Of a DNA stretch of 64,000 nucleotides, positions 8,713 through 17,418 are shown piece after piece (positions within the stretch are counted from its first letter, which is position 1; each line of letters opens with the position of its first letter). The notes beneath the pieces are model-generated. The model was given only the letters and a program-made list of their open reading frames with translations. It did no database searches and was not told the DNA's origin. This stretch comes from Flavobacterium sp. AED (GTDB lineage: Bacteria > Bacteroidota > Bacteroidia > Flavobacteriales > Flavobacteriaceae): the NCBI RefSeq assembly GCF_000812945.1, contig NZ_JSYM01000003.1, positions 186,001-250,000 on the forward strand. The letters are read 5' to 3'. Made by a program: the position numbers and the translations under genes.

Positions 8713-11034
8713 CTATTCTACTATAATTTCATCTGCAAATAGCCATCCTGGCTTTCCTGCGCCGCTATGCCCTAGAGGACATAAATTATTTTTAGCTGTT
8801 ACTCTTATGTATTTTACTTTTTGTTGTATAAATGTTGCGTTAAAATCATATAACGCTGTTTTCTGATTAATGTCTATTGGATTGCTCACCGTTTTTATTT
8901 CAGTGAAAACAGTTCCATCAGTTGACACTTCAAATTTGACGGATTGAGGCAGAAAAATCCAACTACCGTAATTCTGCAGACAGCCCAATGAAATACTTTT
9001 AATTATTTTTGGTTCACCCAAATCTACTGTTGCAATCATATCTTTTCCACTGAATCCATGCCAATATTTACCGGGTGCATTTCCTCCTCTAACTCCATCA
9101 GTCAAAGAATTTGGGCCATCGGCTAAATAATATTCACTTACAGGGTTGGTATATTGCACTGCACTTCCAACGGCTTTGTGCATCACAAAATTTTGTTTTA
9201 CAGCTTGAACTCCTTTTATCTGACCATCTACAACAGTAGATGCTTTTAGTACAAAAGAAGATTTTACAGTAATAGGTTGTTCATATTTTTCGCTTTGCAG
9301 AGTAGGTTCTGAACCATCAGTCGTATATCGAATTTCTCCGTTCAGTGCTTCCGAATAGAGATTTACCAGCAATTGCCCGTTTTGAGAAGAAGGTTTAATG
9401 TTTACCGTAAAATTACCGGGAGAATAATGCAGCCCTTTTTGTCCGTATCCTTTAAAGTGATATTGCAATCGTTCATTAAAATTATCCCAGTTTTTATTTC
9501 CTTTTGGAGACCATAAAACTTCTGCCAAAGCTGCCATACGAGGCAATACCATGTATTCCAGATGTTCTGTAGTAGTAATAAATTCAGTCCATACATTACC
9601 CTGAGCACCTAACACATATTTCTCTTCCTCCGTGTTTAACTCTTTTGGAATGGGCTCATAATCGTATACTTTTTTTACGGTATTGAAACCGCCAATAGCA
9701 AAAGGTTCTCCTTCTGGTCCTGCCTGATAATGGTCAAAATAACATGGAGAACCTGGAGTCATCACTACATTATGTTTCATTTTCGCAGCTTCGATTCCAC
9801 CGGCTTCACCACGCCAGCTCATCACAGCTGCCTCTGGAGCAAGTCCACCTTCTAATATTTCATCCCAGCCAATCATTTTTCTTTGTTTGCTGATGATAAA
9901 TTTTTCCATTCTTTTCATGAAATAACTCTGCAACTCATTTTCATCTTTCAGTCCTTCCGCTTTCATTCTTGCTTGGCAGCGTGGGCATTTTTTCCAAGGT
10001 GCTTTGTCAACCTCATCTCCACCTAAATGAATATAAGTAGAAGGAAAAAGTGCCATAACTTCAGTTAACACATCCTGTAAGAAAGAGAAAACTTCGTCAT
10101 TACCTGCACAATAATTAGATGACATATTGGTATAATTTCCACCTGTTAATGGCAGTTGTGGTAGTTGGGTACAACTCAATTGCGGATAAGAAGCAATAGC
10201 AGAAGCCACATGACCCGGCATTTCGATTTCAGGTACAATCGTTATGTTTCTTTCTGCGGCATATTTTACAATGTCTTTAATCTGTTCTTGTGTATAAAAT
10301 CCGCCGTAAGTTGGCTGTTCTCCTTCTTTAGACTGAGGTCTTTCCCTCCAGTTCAAATTGGTATGATCCACTCTCCAAGCACCAATTTCAGTAAGTTTTG
10401 GATATTTTTTTATTTCAATCCTCCAGCCTTGGTCGTCCACTAGATGCCAGTGAAACACATTCATTTTATAAGAGGCCATAAGATCAATGTATTCCTTTAT
10501 TACGTCAGGACCAAAGAAATGACGGCTCACATCCAGATGCATTCCTCTCCATTTAAAACGAGGATAATCATTCACTTGCATAACAGGTACTTCCAAAGCT
10601 GCATTAGTACGTATCGCCGATAGGGTTTGGAATACCGATTGCATACCGTAAAAAATACCTTTAGAACTGCTTGCTTTAATTACAATAGCAGTTGGCGATA
10701 CATTTAACTGATATCCTTCATCTGGAATGTCTTTATCAATTACAAGCTCAATTTTTTTCGTTGCCGTCTTATTGGATTTCAAAGAAAATCCTGAAATATT
10801 TTTGATATAGGACGCAAAAAAATGGGCAGTTGCTTTAAGCTCTTTTTGTGATTTTTTGTATTTAATAGCCGTATTTTCATCAATCGTAAAGTAACCATTC
10901 CCTATTTTAAGATCAACAGGTTTTGGAATAATGGAAGGCAGTTGTTGTGCATTTATTACACCTGAAATTAATAAAAAATATAAAAGAACTGAACTTCTAA
11001 GTGCCATAACTGTTTGTTTTATTATAGTATTCAT
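8713..11034 (-). CDS. GH20 beta-N-acetylhexosaminidase with C-terminal discoidin-like domain
   Basis: Exo-acting beta-N-acetylhexosaminidase, 773 residues, that removes terminal GlcNAc, here probably from chitobiose or complex-type antennae. A signal peptide (RSSVLLYFLLISGVINAQ) is followed by the GH20b N-domain (about 30-150) and the GH20 barrel starting YPRFKWRGMHLDVSRHF. The catalytic Asp-Glu pair is in IHLGGDEVDKAPW, the substrate-assisted pair typical of the family. A chitobiase/hexosaminidase C-terminal Ig-like domain (IRYTTDGSEPT) and a final F5/8 type C (discoidin) carbohydrate-binding module (about 640-773) follow. The longer N-terminus from the ATG at 11034 could be trimmed to the Met at 11007. 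No lipobox is seen, so it is likely periplasmic. Confidence 0.94.
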   Translation of the reverse strand: MNTIIKQTVMALRSSVLLYFLLISGVINAQQLPSIIPKPVDLKIGNGYFTIDENTAIKYKKSQKELKATAHFFASYIKNISGFSLKSNKTATKKIELVIDKDIPDEGYQLNVSPTAIVIKASSSKGIFYGMQSVFQTLSAIRTNAALEVPVMQVNDYPRFKWRGMHLDVSRHFFGPDVIKEYIDLMASYKMNVFHWHLVDDQGWRIEIKKYPKLTEIGAWRVDHTNLNWRERPQSKEGEQPTYGGFYTQEQIKDIVKYAAERNITIVPEIEMPGHVASAIASYPQLSCTQLPQLPLTGGNYTNMSSNYCAGNDEVFSFLQDVLTEVMALFPSTYIHLGGDEVDKAPWKKCPRCQARMKAEGLKDENELQSYFMKRMEKFIISKQRKMIGWDEILEGGLAPEAAVMSWRGEAGGIEAAKMKHNVVMTPGSPCYFDHYQAGPEGEPFAIGGFNTVKKVYDYEPIPKELNTEEEKYVLGAQGNVWTEFITTTEHLEYMVLPRMAALAEVLWSPKGNKNWDNFNERLQYHFKGYGQKGLHYSPGNFTVNIKPSSQNGQLLVNLYSEALNGEIRYTTDGSEPTLQSEKYEQPITVKSSFVLKASTVVDGQIKGVQAVKQNFVMHKAVGSAVQYTNPVSEYYLADGPNSLTDGVRGGNAPGKYWHGFSGKDMIATVDLGEPKIIKSISLGCLQNYGSWIFLPQSVKFEVSTDGTVFTEIKTVSNPIDINQKTALYDFNATFIQQKVKYIRVTAKNNLCPLGHSGAGKPGWLFADEIIVE

Positions 11035-11135
11035 AGGTTATATTTTATTTTGATAATCCAGAAAGATGCTATTCTCATCCCTCCTATTTTAACTGATTTC
11101 GACTACTCAAGGTCTATTGATTGAAAAATGGTTAA

Positions 11136-12218
11136 TTATTTCAACACTTCCATTATCTCTTTAGCTATCGGATGGTTTGCTTTAAAAGTATATCCCAACA
11201 GTTTCGCAATGGTCTGGGCAAATTGTTCTTGGTATAATTGTCCTTCCGTTTTAATTTCTCCTTTGGCAGTAATCCCTGGTCCCATTGCTGCAAACCATAT
11301 TTCGGATGCATTTTGTATAGCACTCCCATGGCTTGTCCATTCTGCTTTAATTTTGTCCCCTCGTCCATGATCCGTTGTAAAGACTAAAGTGGTTTTGTTT
11401 TTATACTGTGGGTCATTTTGCACAAAATCCCATATTTGTTTAATCCATGCATCAACTTGATGAGCGGCATCTAAATACGAACGATATTGTCCGCTATGTG
11501 CCCATTCATCCGTTTCACCATAAGCGACATACAATACTTTTGGCTTCTTGGTTTTTAATTCCTCTAAAGCTTCATATTGTGTAAATACATCTAAACATTC
11601 ATCTAGATGCCAAGGTTTATAGGAATCAACCAGCATATTATTAATCAGGTTTTCCTTGGCAGTTGGATGAGTCCCTCCTATTTTATCAAATGCTGAAGTT
11701 ACCGGTATACCACTTCTTTTTTCGTTTAGGATTCTATCAAAGGCTTCCCAAGCTCCAAAGGCTGCTATTTTCCCTTTCAACTTTGGTTGCTGATTTAAAA
11801 ACTCTAATACAGTAACATGTGGGTTGGGTTCATAGTCATTTGAATTTATGGCAGGATCAGCAAAACCCGTCATTATTTCGCTATACCCTGGATAACTAAA
11901 CCAGTGAGGATTGGCATTATTTACCTTATTGTTATAATTTCTGTTGCCATATAATTGTCCTTTTGCAGCAACTACTGACCAGATAAAAGGCAGCAACTTT
12001 TCCCTGCGTTCTTTAACATTATCACTCCAATATTTTTTAAAAAGATAAGTACTATCCCCTTGGTTAAATTTTCGGTCATTGGCAATAGATGAATCCATAC
12101 CTTCAAATAGTTCATGCCATCTAAATCCATCCGTTGTTATGATGATAATGTTTTCCGCTTGTTGTGCATTAGAAATAACACTAACAAAAAGCAATAATAG
12201 TAATCCGATTTTTTTCAT
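11136..12218 (-). CDS. Alkaline-phosphatase superfamily hydrolase (phosphodiesterase/phosphatase-like)
   Basis: Secreted metal-dependent hydrolase, 360 residues, with signal peptide MKKIGLLLLLFVSVISNAQ. The alkaline-phosphatase/sulfatase fold is shown by its metal-ligand motifs: ITTDGFRW near residue 28, GETDEWAHSG near 232, TTDHGRGD near 283 and TSHGS near 295. The nucleophile is likely Ser or Thr in WFSYPGYSEIMTG. The family spans phosphomonoesterases, phosphodiesterases and phosphoglycerol hydrolases, so exact chemistry is open. It lies between GH20 and GH18 in the N-glycan locus, and one GH92 enzyme there looks adapted to mannose-phosphate diesters. Removal of phosphate from mannose-6-phosphate in phosphorylated N-glycans is therefore an attractive but untested role. 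No formylglycine sulfatase motif CxPxR is present, so it is not a classical sulfatase. Confidence 0.8.
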   Translation of the reverse strand: MKKIGLLLLLFVSVISNAQQAENIIIITTDGFRWHELFEGMDSSIANDRKFNQGDSTYLFKKYWSDNVKERREKLLPFIWSVVAAKGQLYGNRNYNNKVNNANPHWFSYPGYSEIMTGFADPAINSNDYEPNPHVTVLEFLNQQPKLKGKIAAFGAWEAFDRILNEKRSGIPVTSAFDKIGGTHPTAKENLINNMLVDSYKPWHLDECLDVFTQYEALEELKTKKPKVLYVAYGETDEWAHSGQYRSYLDAAHQVDAWIKQIWDFVQNDPQYKNKTTLVFTTDHGRGDKIKAEWTSHGSAIQNASEIWFAAMGPGITAKGEIKTEGQLYQEQFAQTIAKLLGYTFKANHPIAKEIMEVLK

Positions 12219-12315
12219 TTTATTTTTTATATGATACAGATAGATTCTTTATTTATGATTGACTCTTGTAATCTACTATAAACGAATGCAGCCGTTTTAC
12301 TCAGATTAAGAAATG

Positions 12316-13404
12316 CTATTTAGCAGTTTTTATTTGGTATATCGCATCTAACATGCCATTGCGGGAAGTATCTAAAACCAGTTCCCAAAACATAATACCG
12401 CCCAGTTTCTTTTGTATTGCATAGTCCGTTTTTGCCTTAACTGAAGAAATATCATCGCCAGTAGCAAATAATTTTTCTTTTTCATTATACCAGTAAGGCG
12501 CTTTTGCTTTTTTGTCCCAAAAATAGTTCCAACCCTTAGCTTCTGTAAATGAGGTAGAATATTCTCTAAAATTCACCCCATTAGTTGGCACCCCAGATTG
12601 ATATAAACCATTATTAACAGCTGATACTTCTTTCCAAACTCGGGTATAAAAAGCTGCCCCAATGACTAGTTTTTTGGCTGGTATTCCTAATTTTAATAAG
12701 TAACTTACTGCTTTATCTGTAGATTCTTCATCCTTTTTCGTACTAAACAATGGCGTATGATGTCCTGTGACTTTTGAATAACCGTTGACTAAATCATAAC
12801 TCATAATGTTTACACGATCTACCAATGGTATTATTTTTTTCCACTCCACGGATTGGTCCAAATATTTTTGGAATCCTCCAGCCGCAAAGCTCAATTCATT
12901 CTTATTTCCTAAAGTTTGACGAAGAGTTTTTATAAGTTCCATAAAATTCTTTTTGTCTGCTTCTTGATACAAATGACCTGGATATCCTTCAATGGTAGGA
13001 TATTCCCAATCCAAATCTAATCCATCGCACTTAAAATAAGTATTGACTTCTTGTGCTGATTTCGCAAAAACTGCTCTTCCTTTTGCTGTAGAAAAAACAT
13101 CCGAACAAGGAGCGCAACCTCCCCAGCCTCCTAAAGACAACATAATTTTGAGTTGTGGATTTTTAGCTTTTAAGGATACCAAATATTTAATGGTGATAGA
13201 ATCCTTAGCGGTATCGACATTTAATTTACCATCCTTCAAATGACAAAAACTATAGATGATATGCGTCAGTTTATTGACCTCAAATTCATTTATTAGTTTA
13301 TCATCACCCGTATAATACGCAATTACAGCTAATTTTTTATTGCTTTGAGCAGTTATACCGTTAGTAATAAGAAGTAACAAAAAAAGGAATTTTATACTTT
13401 TCAT
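12316..13404 (-). CDS. GH18 family glycosidase (chitinase-like; possible endo-beta-N-acetylglucosaminidase)
   Basis: Secreted GH18 TIM-barrel enzyme, 362 residues, signal peptide MKSIKFLFLLLLITNGITAQ. The family signature DxxDxDxE is intact as DGLDLDWEYP (about residue 130), with Glu as acid and the substrate acetamido group as nucleophile. MSLGGWGG, INIMSYDLVNG and GIMFWELVLDTS are further GH18 landmarks, and a small insertion follows VIGAAFYTRVW. The signature is of chitinase type, unlike the DDEYS form of classical bacterial N-glycan endo-enzymes. Even so, its place among mannosidases suggests that it cuts the chitobiose core of N-glycans, or handles chito-oligosaccharides released from it. 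No lipobox is seen. Confidence 0.88.
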   Translation of the reverse strand: MKSIKFLFLLLLITNGITAQSNKKLAVIAYYTGDDKLINEFEVNKLTHIIYSFCHLKDGKLNVDTAKDSITIKYLVSLKAKNPQLKIMLSLGGWGGCAPCSDVFSTAKGRAVFAKSAQEVNTYFKCDGLDLDWEYPTIEGYPGHLYQEADKKNFMELIKTLRQTLGNKNELSFAAGGFQKYLDQSVEWKKIIPLVDRVNIMSYDLVNGYSKVTGHHTPLFSTKKDEESTDKAVSYLLKLGIPAKKLVIGAAFYTRVWKEVSAVNNGLYQSGVPTNGVNFREYSTSFTEAKGWNYFWDKKAKAPYWYNEKEKLFATGDDISSVKAKTDYAIQKKLGGIMFWELVLDTSRNGMLDAIYQIKTAK

Positions 13405-13429
13405 TTTTACATTATTTATTGATTTTTAC

Positions 13430-13613
13430 ATTGTAATTGATATTGCCATTGATATGTCTAAATCTGTGTAAAAAAAATAAGCACGCAGATCTCGCAGATT
13501 TATGCAGATTTTAAAGCAACAAAATGAAGCTATGATTTTCTTATAGATTAAAAAATAGTTTATTTTAAAACCGAATGTCCTGCTATTGTAATTGACATTG
13601 CCATTGTCTAAAT
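13430..13613. repeat. Direct repeat pair flanking a GCAGAT-rich intergenic insert
   Basis: ATTGTAATTGATATTGCCAT (from 13430) recurs as ATTGTAATTGACATTGCCAT (from 13585), each followed by a TGTCTAAAT segment, 155 bases apart. Between them lie three short GCAGAT units (about 13486-13508). The second copy runs into the stop of the GH125 gene at 13608. It looks like a small insertion with duplication of about 30 bases. No gene is seen inside. Confidence 0.6.
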
Positions 13614-15068
13614 ATTTTTATCCTTTAAAATTTGGGGATATTTGATACTTGTATGAACAATCAATTCGCCAAACAATGTATTCGCCCAGGCAAACCATTT
13701 ACGGGTAAATTTTGTGACATCGTCTTTGTGAAAGGATTCATGCATAAACCCCGTATCTGCATTTGTTTTTATCAAATTGCTAATACACATTCGGATTTCC
13801 TTTTCATCTACACTTGTAATTGCTCTTAAAATTATACTCATCGGCCAGATGGTATCAGCGCCAGTGTGGGGACCTCCAACACCTTCTCCAGCTTTTCCTT
13901 TATAGAAAAACGGATTGTTTTCTGAAAGCACTACTTTTCGAGTATTAAGATATAAAGCATTATTAGGTTGAATGGCTCCTAAATAAGGTAATGACAATAA
14001 GGAAGGCACGTTGGCATCATCCATCATGTGAAAACTTCCATATCCATTTACTTCAAAAGCGATGATTTTTCCAAATTTTGGATGCTCAATAATTCCATTT
14101 TCTTTTAATCCTTTCTGAACCTGTTCCTGCAATTCTTTTGCTTTAGCGACCAAATCAATATCTTTCATTTCCGGTAAAGAGAAAATCTCCATTAAATAAC
14201 CGAGCACTTCGATGGCAAACATATTACTCGGAATCAAATACCCAAACAAAGTACTGTCATCACTTGGCCTGAAAGTAGAAACGATTAATCCGCAAGGTTT
14301 TACCGGATAACCATAACCACTTAAAGGAACTCCGTCAGTTGCCCAAGCCGTTTCGCGCTGAAAACTGTAAGGCCCTTTATCATGCATTCGTTGTTGTTCT
14401 TTGAACGTTTGCAATACTAAAAGCATCGCTTCTTTCCATTTTTTATCAAACAAGCTTGTATCTCCAGTTTGTTTCCAATACCCATGCGCCAGTCTGATAG
14501 GATAACACAAACTGTCTATCTCCCATTTACGCTCATGAATGCCGGGTTTCATTTTGGTCAAGTCATTTTTCCACTCACTTACTTTCGTAAAATCTTTATA
14601 AAAAGCATTCGCATACGGATCGAGCAAAATACATTTCGTTTGGCGGTTGATTACTCCTTTTACCAACTCTCCAAGTTTAGCGTCTTCTTTTACAAATGGG
14701 AGATAAGGCCAAATCTGGGCGGTACTATCCCGTAACCACATCGCATCGATATCTCCAGTTATCACATACGTATCCGGTTTTCCGTCGATGATTTCAAAAT
14801 CGACTGTAGTGTCTAATGTGTTTGGAAAACAGTTTTCGAACAACCAAGCCAGCTCAGGATTCGCTATTTGTTTCTTGATGCGTACAATAGCGGCTTCTAC
14901 TGCTTTACTGGTAAATTTTCTCTCGGCCAATGGAGGGCGTTTGCTAACAAAATCCTTCATTGGAAAATTAAAAATATTGGACTCAGAAGCAAAAACTTTC
15001 GATTGAAGTGCTAATAATCCCGCGGATAAAATTCCTGTGTTTTTTATAAATTTTCTACGTGTTTGCAT
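13608..15068 (-). CDS. GH125 exo-alpha-1,6-mannosidase
   Basis: Glycoside hydrolase family 125 enzyme (formerly DUF1237), 486 residues, which removes non-reducing alpha-1,6-linked mannose by inversion. The N-terminus MQTRRKFIKNTGILSAGLLAL is a twin-arginine-like signal. Conserved family segments are DIDAMWLRDSTAQIWPY (about 115-131), RKWEIDSLCYPIRLA, TGADTIWPMSIILRA and TGFMHESF near the C-terminus. It follows the GH92 gene at 15073 with four bases between them, so the two are translated from one message. In the N-glycan pathway it acts after the alpha-1,2/1,3 mannosidases of family GH92 have trimmed the antennae. Identification is secure from overall similarity and length. Confidence 0.93.
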   Translation of the reverse strand: MQTRRKFIKNTGILSAGLLALQSKVFASESNIFNFPMKDFVSKRPPLAERKFTSKAVEAAIVRIKKQIANPELAWLFENCFPNTLDTTVDFEIIDGKPDTYVITGDIDAMWLRDSTAQIWPYLPFVKEDAKLGELVKGVINRQTKCILLDPYANAFYKDFTKVSEWKNDLTKMKPGIHERKWEIDSLCYPIRLAHGYWKQTGDTSLFDKKWKEAMLLVLQTFKEQQRMHDKGPYSFQRETAWATDGVPLSGYGYPVKPCGLIVSTFRPSDDSTLFGYLIPSNMFAIEVLGYLMEIFSLPEMKDIDLVAKAKELQEQVQKGLKENGIIEHPKFGKIIAFEVNGYGSFHMMDDANVPSLLSLPYLGAIQPNNALYLNTRKVVLSENNPFFYKGKAGEGVGGPHTGADTIWPMSIILRAITSVDEKEIRMCISNLIKTNADTGFMHESFHKDDVTKFTRKWFAWANTLFGELIVHTSIKYPQILKDKNI

Positions 15069-15072
15069 CGTA

Positions 15073-17355
15073 TTATTTTGAAGTTGAATAAGAATATGGA
15101 TAACTACTCGCTGAAGTTCCTCTTTGTAAATTGGGCGTACTAATCATGTCAAAATTCAACTCGGCACCTTTCAACACATCAAAATGATTGATATAGTTCT
15201 TTGTGTAGGTTTCATTATTCCATTTTAACTCCTGAACGTATTTATTATCTCCCGAATTATTTGGTGCATTTATAATTAACTGCTTGCCATTTTCTAATTC
15301 TAAAGTTGTTTTTTTGAACAAAGGTGCTCCAAGAACATATTCCTCTGTGGCTGGACAAACGGGATAAAAACCCATAGCGGAGAAAATATACCAAGCCGAA
15401 GTCTGGCCGTTATCTTCATCACCACAATAACCGTCTGCCGTTGGTTTATACAAACGATTCATTACTTCTCTGGACCAATACTGCGTTTTCCAAGGCTGAC
15501 CAGCATAATTATACAAATAAATCATGTGTTGAATAGGCTGATTCCCATGTGCATATTGTCCCATATTCATAATTTGCATTTCACGTATTTCATGAATAAC
15601 CGAGCCATAATAACTGTCATCAAAAACTGGAGGCATAGTAAAAACTGCATCCAGCTTAGTAGTGAATGCTTTTTCTCCACCCATTAAATCAACCAAACCT
15701 TGCACGTCATGAAACACACTCCAGCTGTAATGCCAACTATTCCCTTCGGTAAAAGCATCTCCCCATTTGAAAGGATTGAAATCCGCAGGAAAACTTCCGT
15801 CTTTATTTCTTCCGCTCATCAACTTAATCGAAGGATTAAAAACGTTTTTATAATTCATCATTCGTTTTTCGAACAAATTAATTTCTGCTTTTGGACGATT
15901 TAAGGCTTTCGCCAATTTCCAAATAGCAAAATCATCATACGCATATTCTAACGTTCGTGCCGCATTCTCATTAATCTTTACATCATAAGGAACATAACCC
16001 AACGTATTGTAATACTTCACTCCTGTTCTTCCTACCGCATCCATCGGTCCTTCATTATTGGCTCCGTGTACTAATGCTTCGTACAACTTGTCAATATCAT
16101 ATCCTCGCAATCCTTTTATATAAGCATCCGAAACTACGGAAGCCGAATTATTCCCCACCATCACATTTCTAAATCCAGGACTGGACCATTCCGGCAAAAA
16201 GCCACCTTCTTTATAATCATTAATCAAACCTTCCTGCATTTCTTTATTTATAGCAGGATAAACTAAATTAAGTAATGGATACAACGCTCGAAAAGTATCC
16301 CAAAAACCAGTACCGGCGTACATATAACCCGGCAATACTTTTCCATTATAAGGGCTGTAATGAACAATTTTCCCTTTCGAATCTATTTCATATTGCTTTT
16401 GGGGGAAACATGCTGTGCGGTACAAACAAGAATAAAAAGTTTTGAATTGTTCGTCACTTCCTCCTTCCACTTTTATTTTTCCTAAAACTTTATTCCATTC
16501 TTCTTTTGATTCCACAACAGTTTTTTCAAAAGAAGCATTCCCTAATTCCGTTTTCAAATTCAACTCAGCTTGCTCGACACTTATAAATGAAGAAGCGACT
16601 CTGACATTGATTTTCTCCCCTTTTTTAGTTTTAAAACTTACTACAGCACCTGCATGATTGGCTAAACTTTCCAATTTATCTTTTTCCAAAACAGTGTCTT
16701 TCCAAGTATAATTTGATGAAAAAGACTTATCGAATAGTAACACAAAATAATTTTTAAAATTAGCAGGAACACCACCGCTATTGCGAGTTGTGTATCCAAT
16801 AATTTTATTTTCGGAAGGGATAATTTTAATATAAGAACCTTTATCGAAAGCATCAATTACGATGGAAGATTGCTCATTTTCCGGGAATGTAATTTGAAAG
16901 TGCGCTGCTCTTTCGGTTGTTGTTATTTCAGTCGTCACATCATAATCAGCCAGATATACGCTGTAATAATACGGCTTTACAGTTTCGGCTTTATGACTGA
17001 ACCAACTGGCTCTTTCCTCTTCTTTAAAAACTAATTTACCTGTAACAGGCATAATAGAAAACTGCCCGTAATCATTCATCCAAGGCGAAGGCTGATGGGT
17101 TTGTTTAAATCCTCGAATCTTATCGGCAGTATAAGTATACGCCCATCCATCACCCATTTTACCGGTTTGCGGTGTCCAAAAATTCATTCCCCAAGGTCTG
17201 CAAATTGCGGGATATGTATTCCCATTAGAAAGATTGGGTGAAGATTGTGTTCCCATTAAAGGGTTTACATATTCTACTGGATCTATAACTTCAGTCTGTG
17301 CATTCGCTGCAACAAAAACAAAAAACAAACCGCAAATAATTATTATTTTTCTCAT
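15073..17355 (-). CDS. GH92 alpha-mannosidase, catalytic-acid Gln variant
   Basis: Calcium-dependent alpha-mannosidase of family GH92, 760 residues, signal peptide MRKIIIICGLFFVFVAANAQ. The beta-sandwich N-domain (about 25-280) opens EYVNPLMGTQSSPNLSNGNTYP and the (alpha/alpha)6 catalytic domain follows. The base region is CGDEDNGQTSAWYIFSAMGFYP. At the general-acid position the protein reads HGNQPIQH: Gln606 (codon 15538-15540, CAG) stands where most GH92 enzymes, including the neighbour at 17419, have Glu in GNEP. From memory of the family, a Gln here is known in a GH92 enzyme that splits mannose-1-phosphate-6-mannose diesters, where no acid is needed for the leaving group. A role in uncapping phosphorylated N-glycans is therefore inferred. 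Confidence 0.92.
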   Translation of the reverse strand: MRKIIIICGLFFVFVAANAQTEVIDPVEYVNPLMGTQSSPNLSNGNTYPAICRPWGMNFWTPQTGKMGDGWAYTYTADKIRGFKQTHQPSPWMNDYGQFSIMPVTGKLVFKEEERASWFSHKAETVKPYYYSVYLADYDVTTEITTTERAAHFQITFPENEQSSIVIDAFDKGSYIKIIPSENKIIGYTTRNSGGVPANFKNYFVLLFDKSFSSNYTWKDTVLEKDKLESLANHAGAVVSFKTKKGEKINVRVASSFISVEQAELNLKTELGNASFEKTVVESKEEWNKVLGKIKVEGGSDEQFKTFYSCLYRTACFPQKQYEIDSKGKIVHYSPYNGKVLPGYMYAGTGFWDTFRALYPLLNLVYPAINKEMQEGLINDYKEGGFLPEWSSPGFRNVMVGNNSASVVSDAYIKGLRGYDIDKLYEALVHGANNEGPMDAVGRTGVKYYNTLGYVPYDVKINENAARTLEYAYDDFAIWKLAKALNRPKAEINLFEKRMMNYKNVFNPSIKLMSGRNKDGSFPADFNPFKWGDAFTEGNSWHYSWSVFHDVQGLVDLMGGEKAFTTKLDAVFTMPPVFDDSYYGSVIHEIREMQIMNMGQYAHGNQPIQHMIYLYNYAGQPWKTQYWSREVMNRLYKPTADGYCGDEDNGQTSAWYIFSAMGFYPVCPATEEYVLGAPLFKKTTLELENGKQLIINAPNNSGDNKYVQELKWNNETYTKNYINHFDVLKGAELNFDMISTPNLQRGTSASSYPYSYSTSK

Positions 17356-17418
17356 ACCTTATAAAATATTGATAGAATTTTTATTCTAATTTTTAAATTT
17401 AACCTCAAATTTATTAAC

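Noticed and set aside
11136..12218. Sulfatase
   Set aside because: The formylglycine motif CxPxR is absent; only the shared alkaline-phosphatase-type metal ligands are seen.
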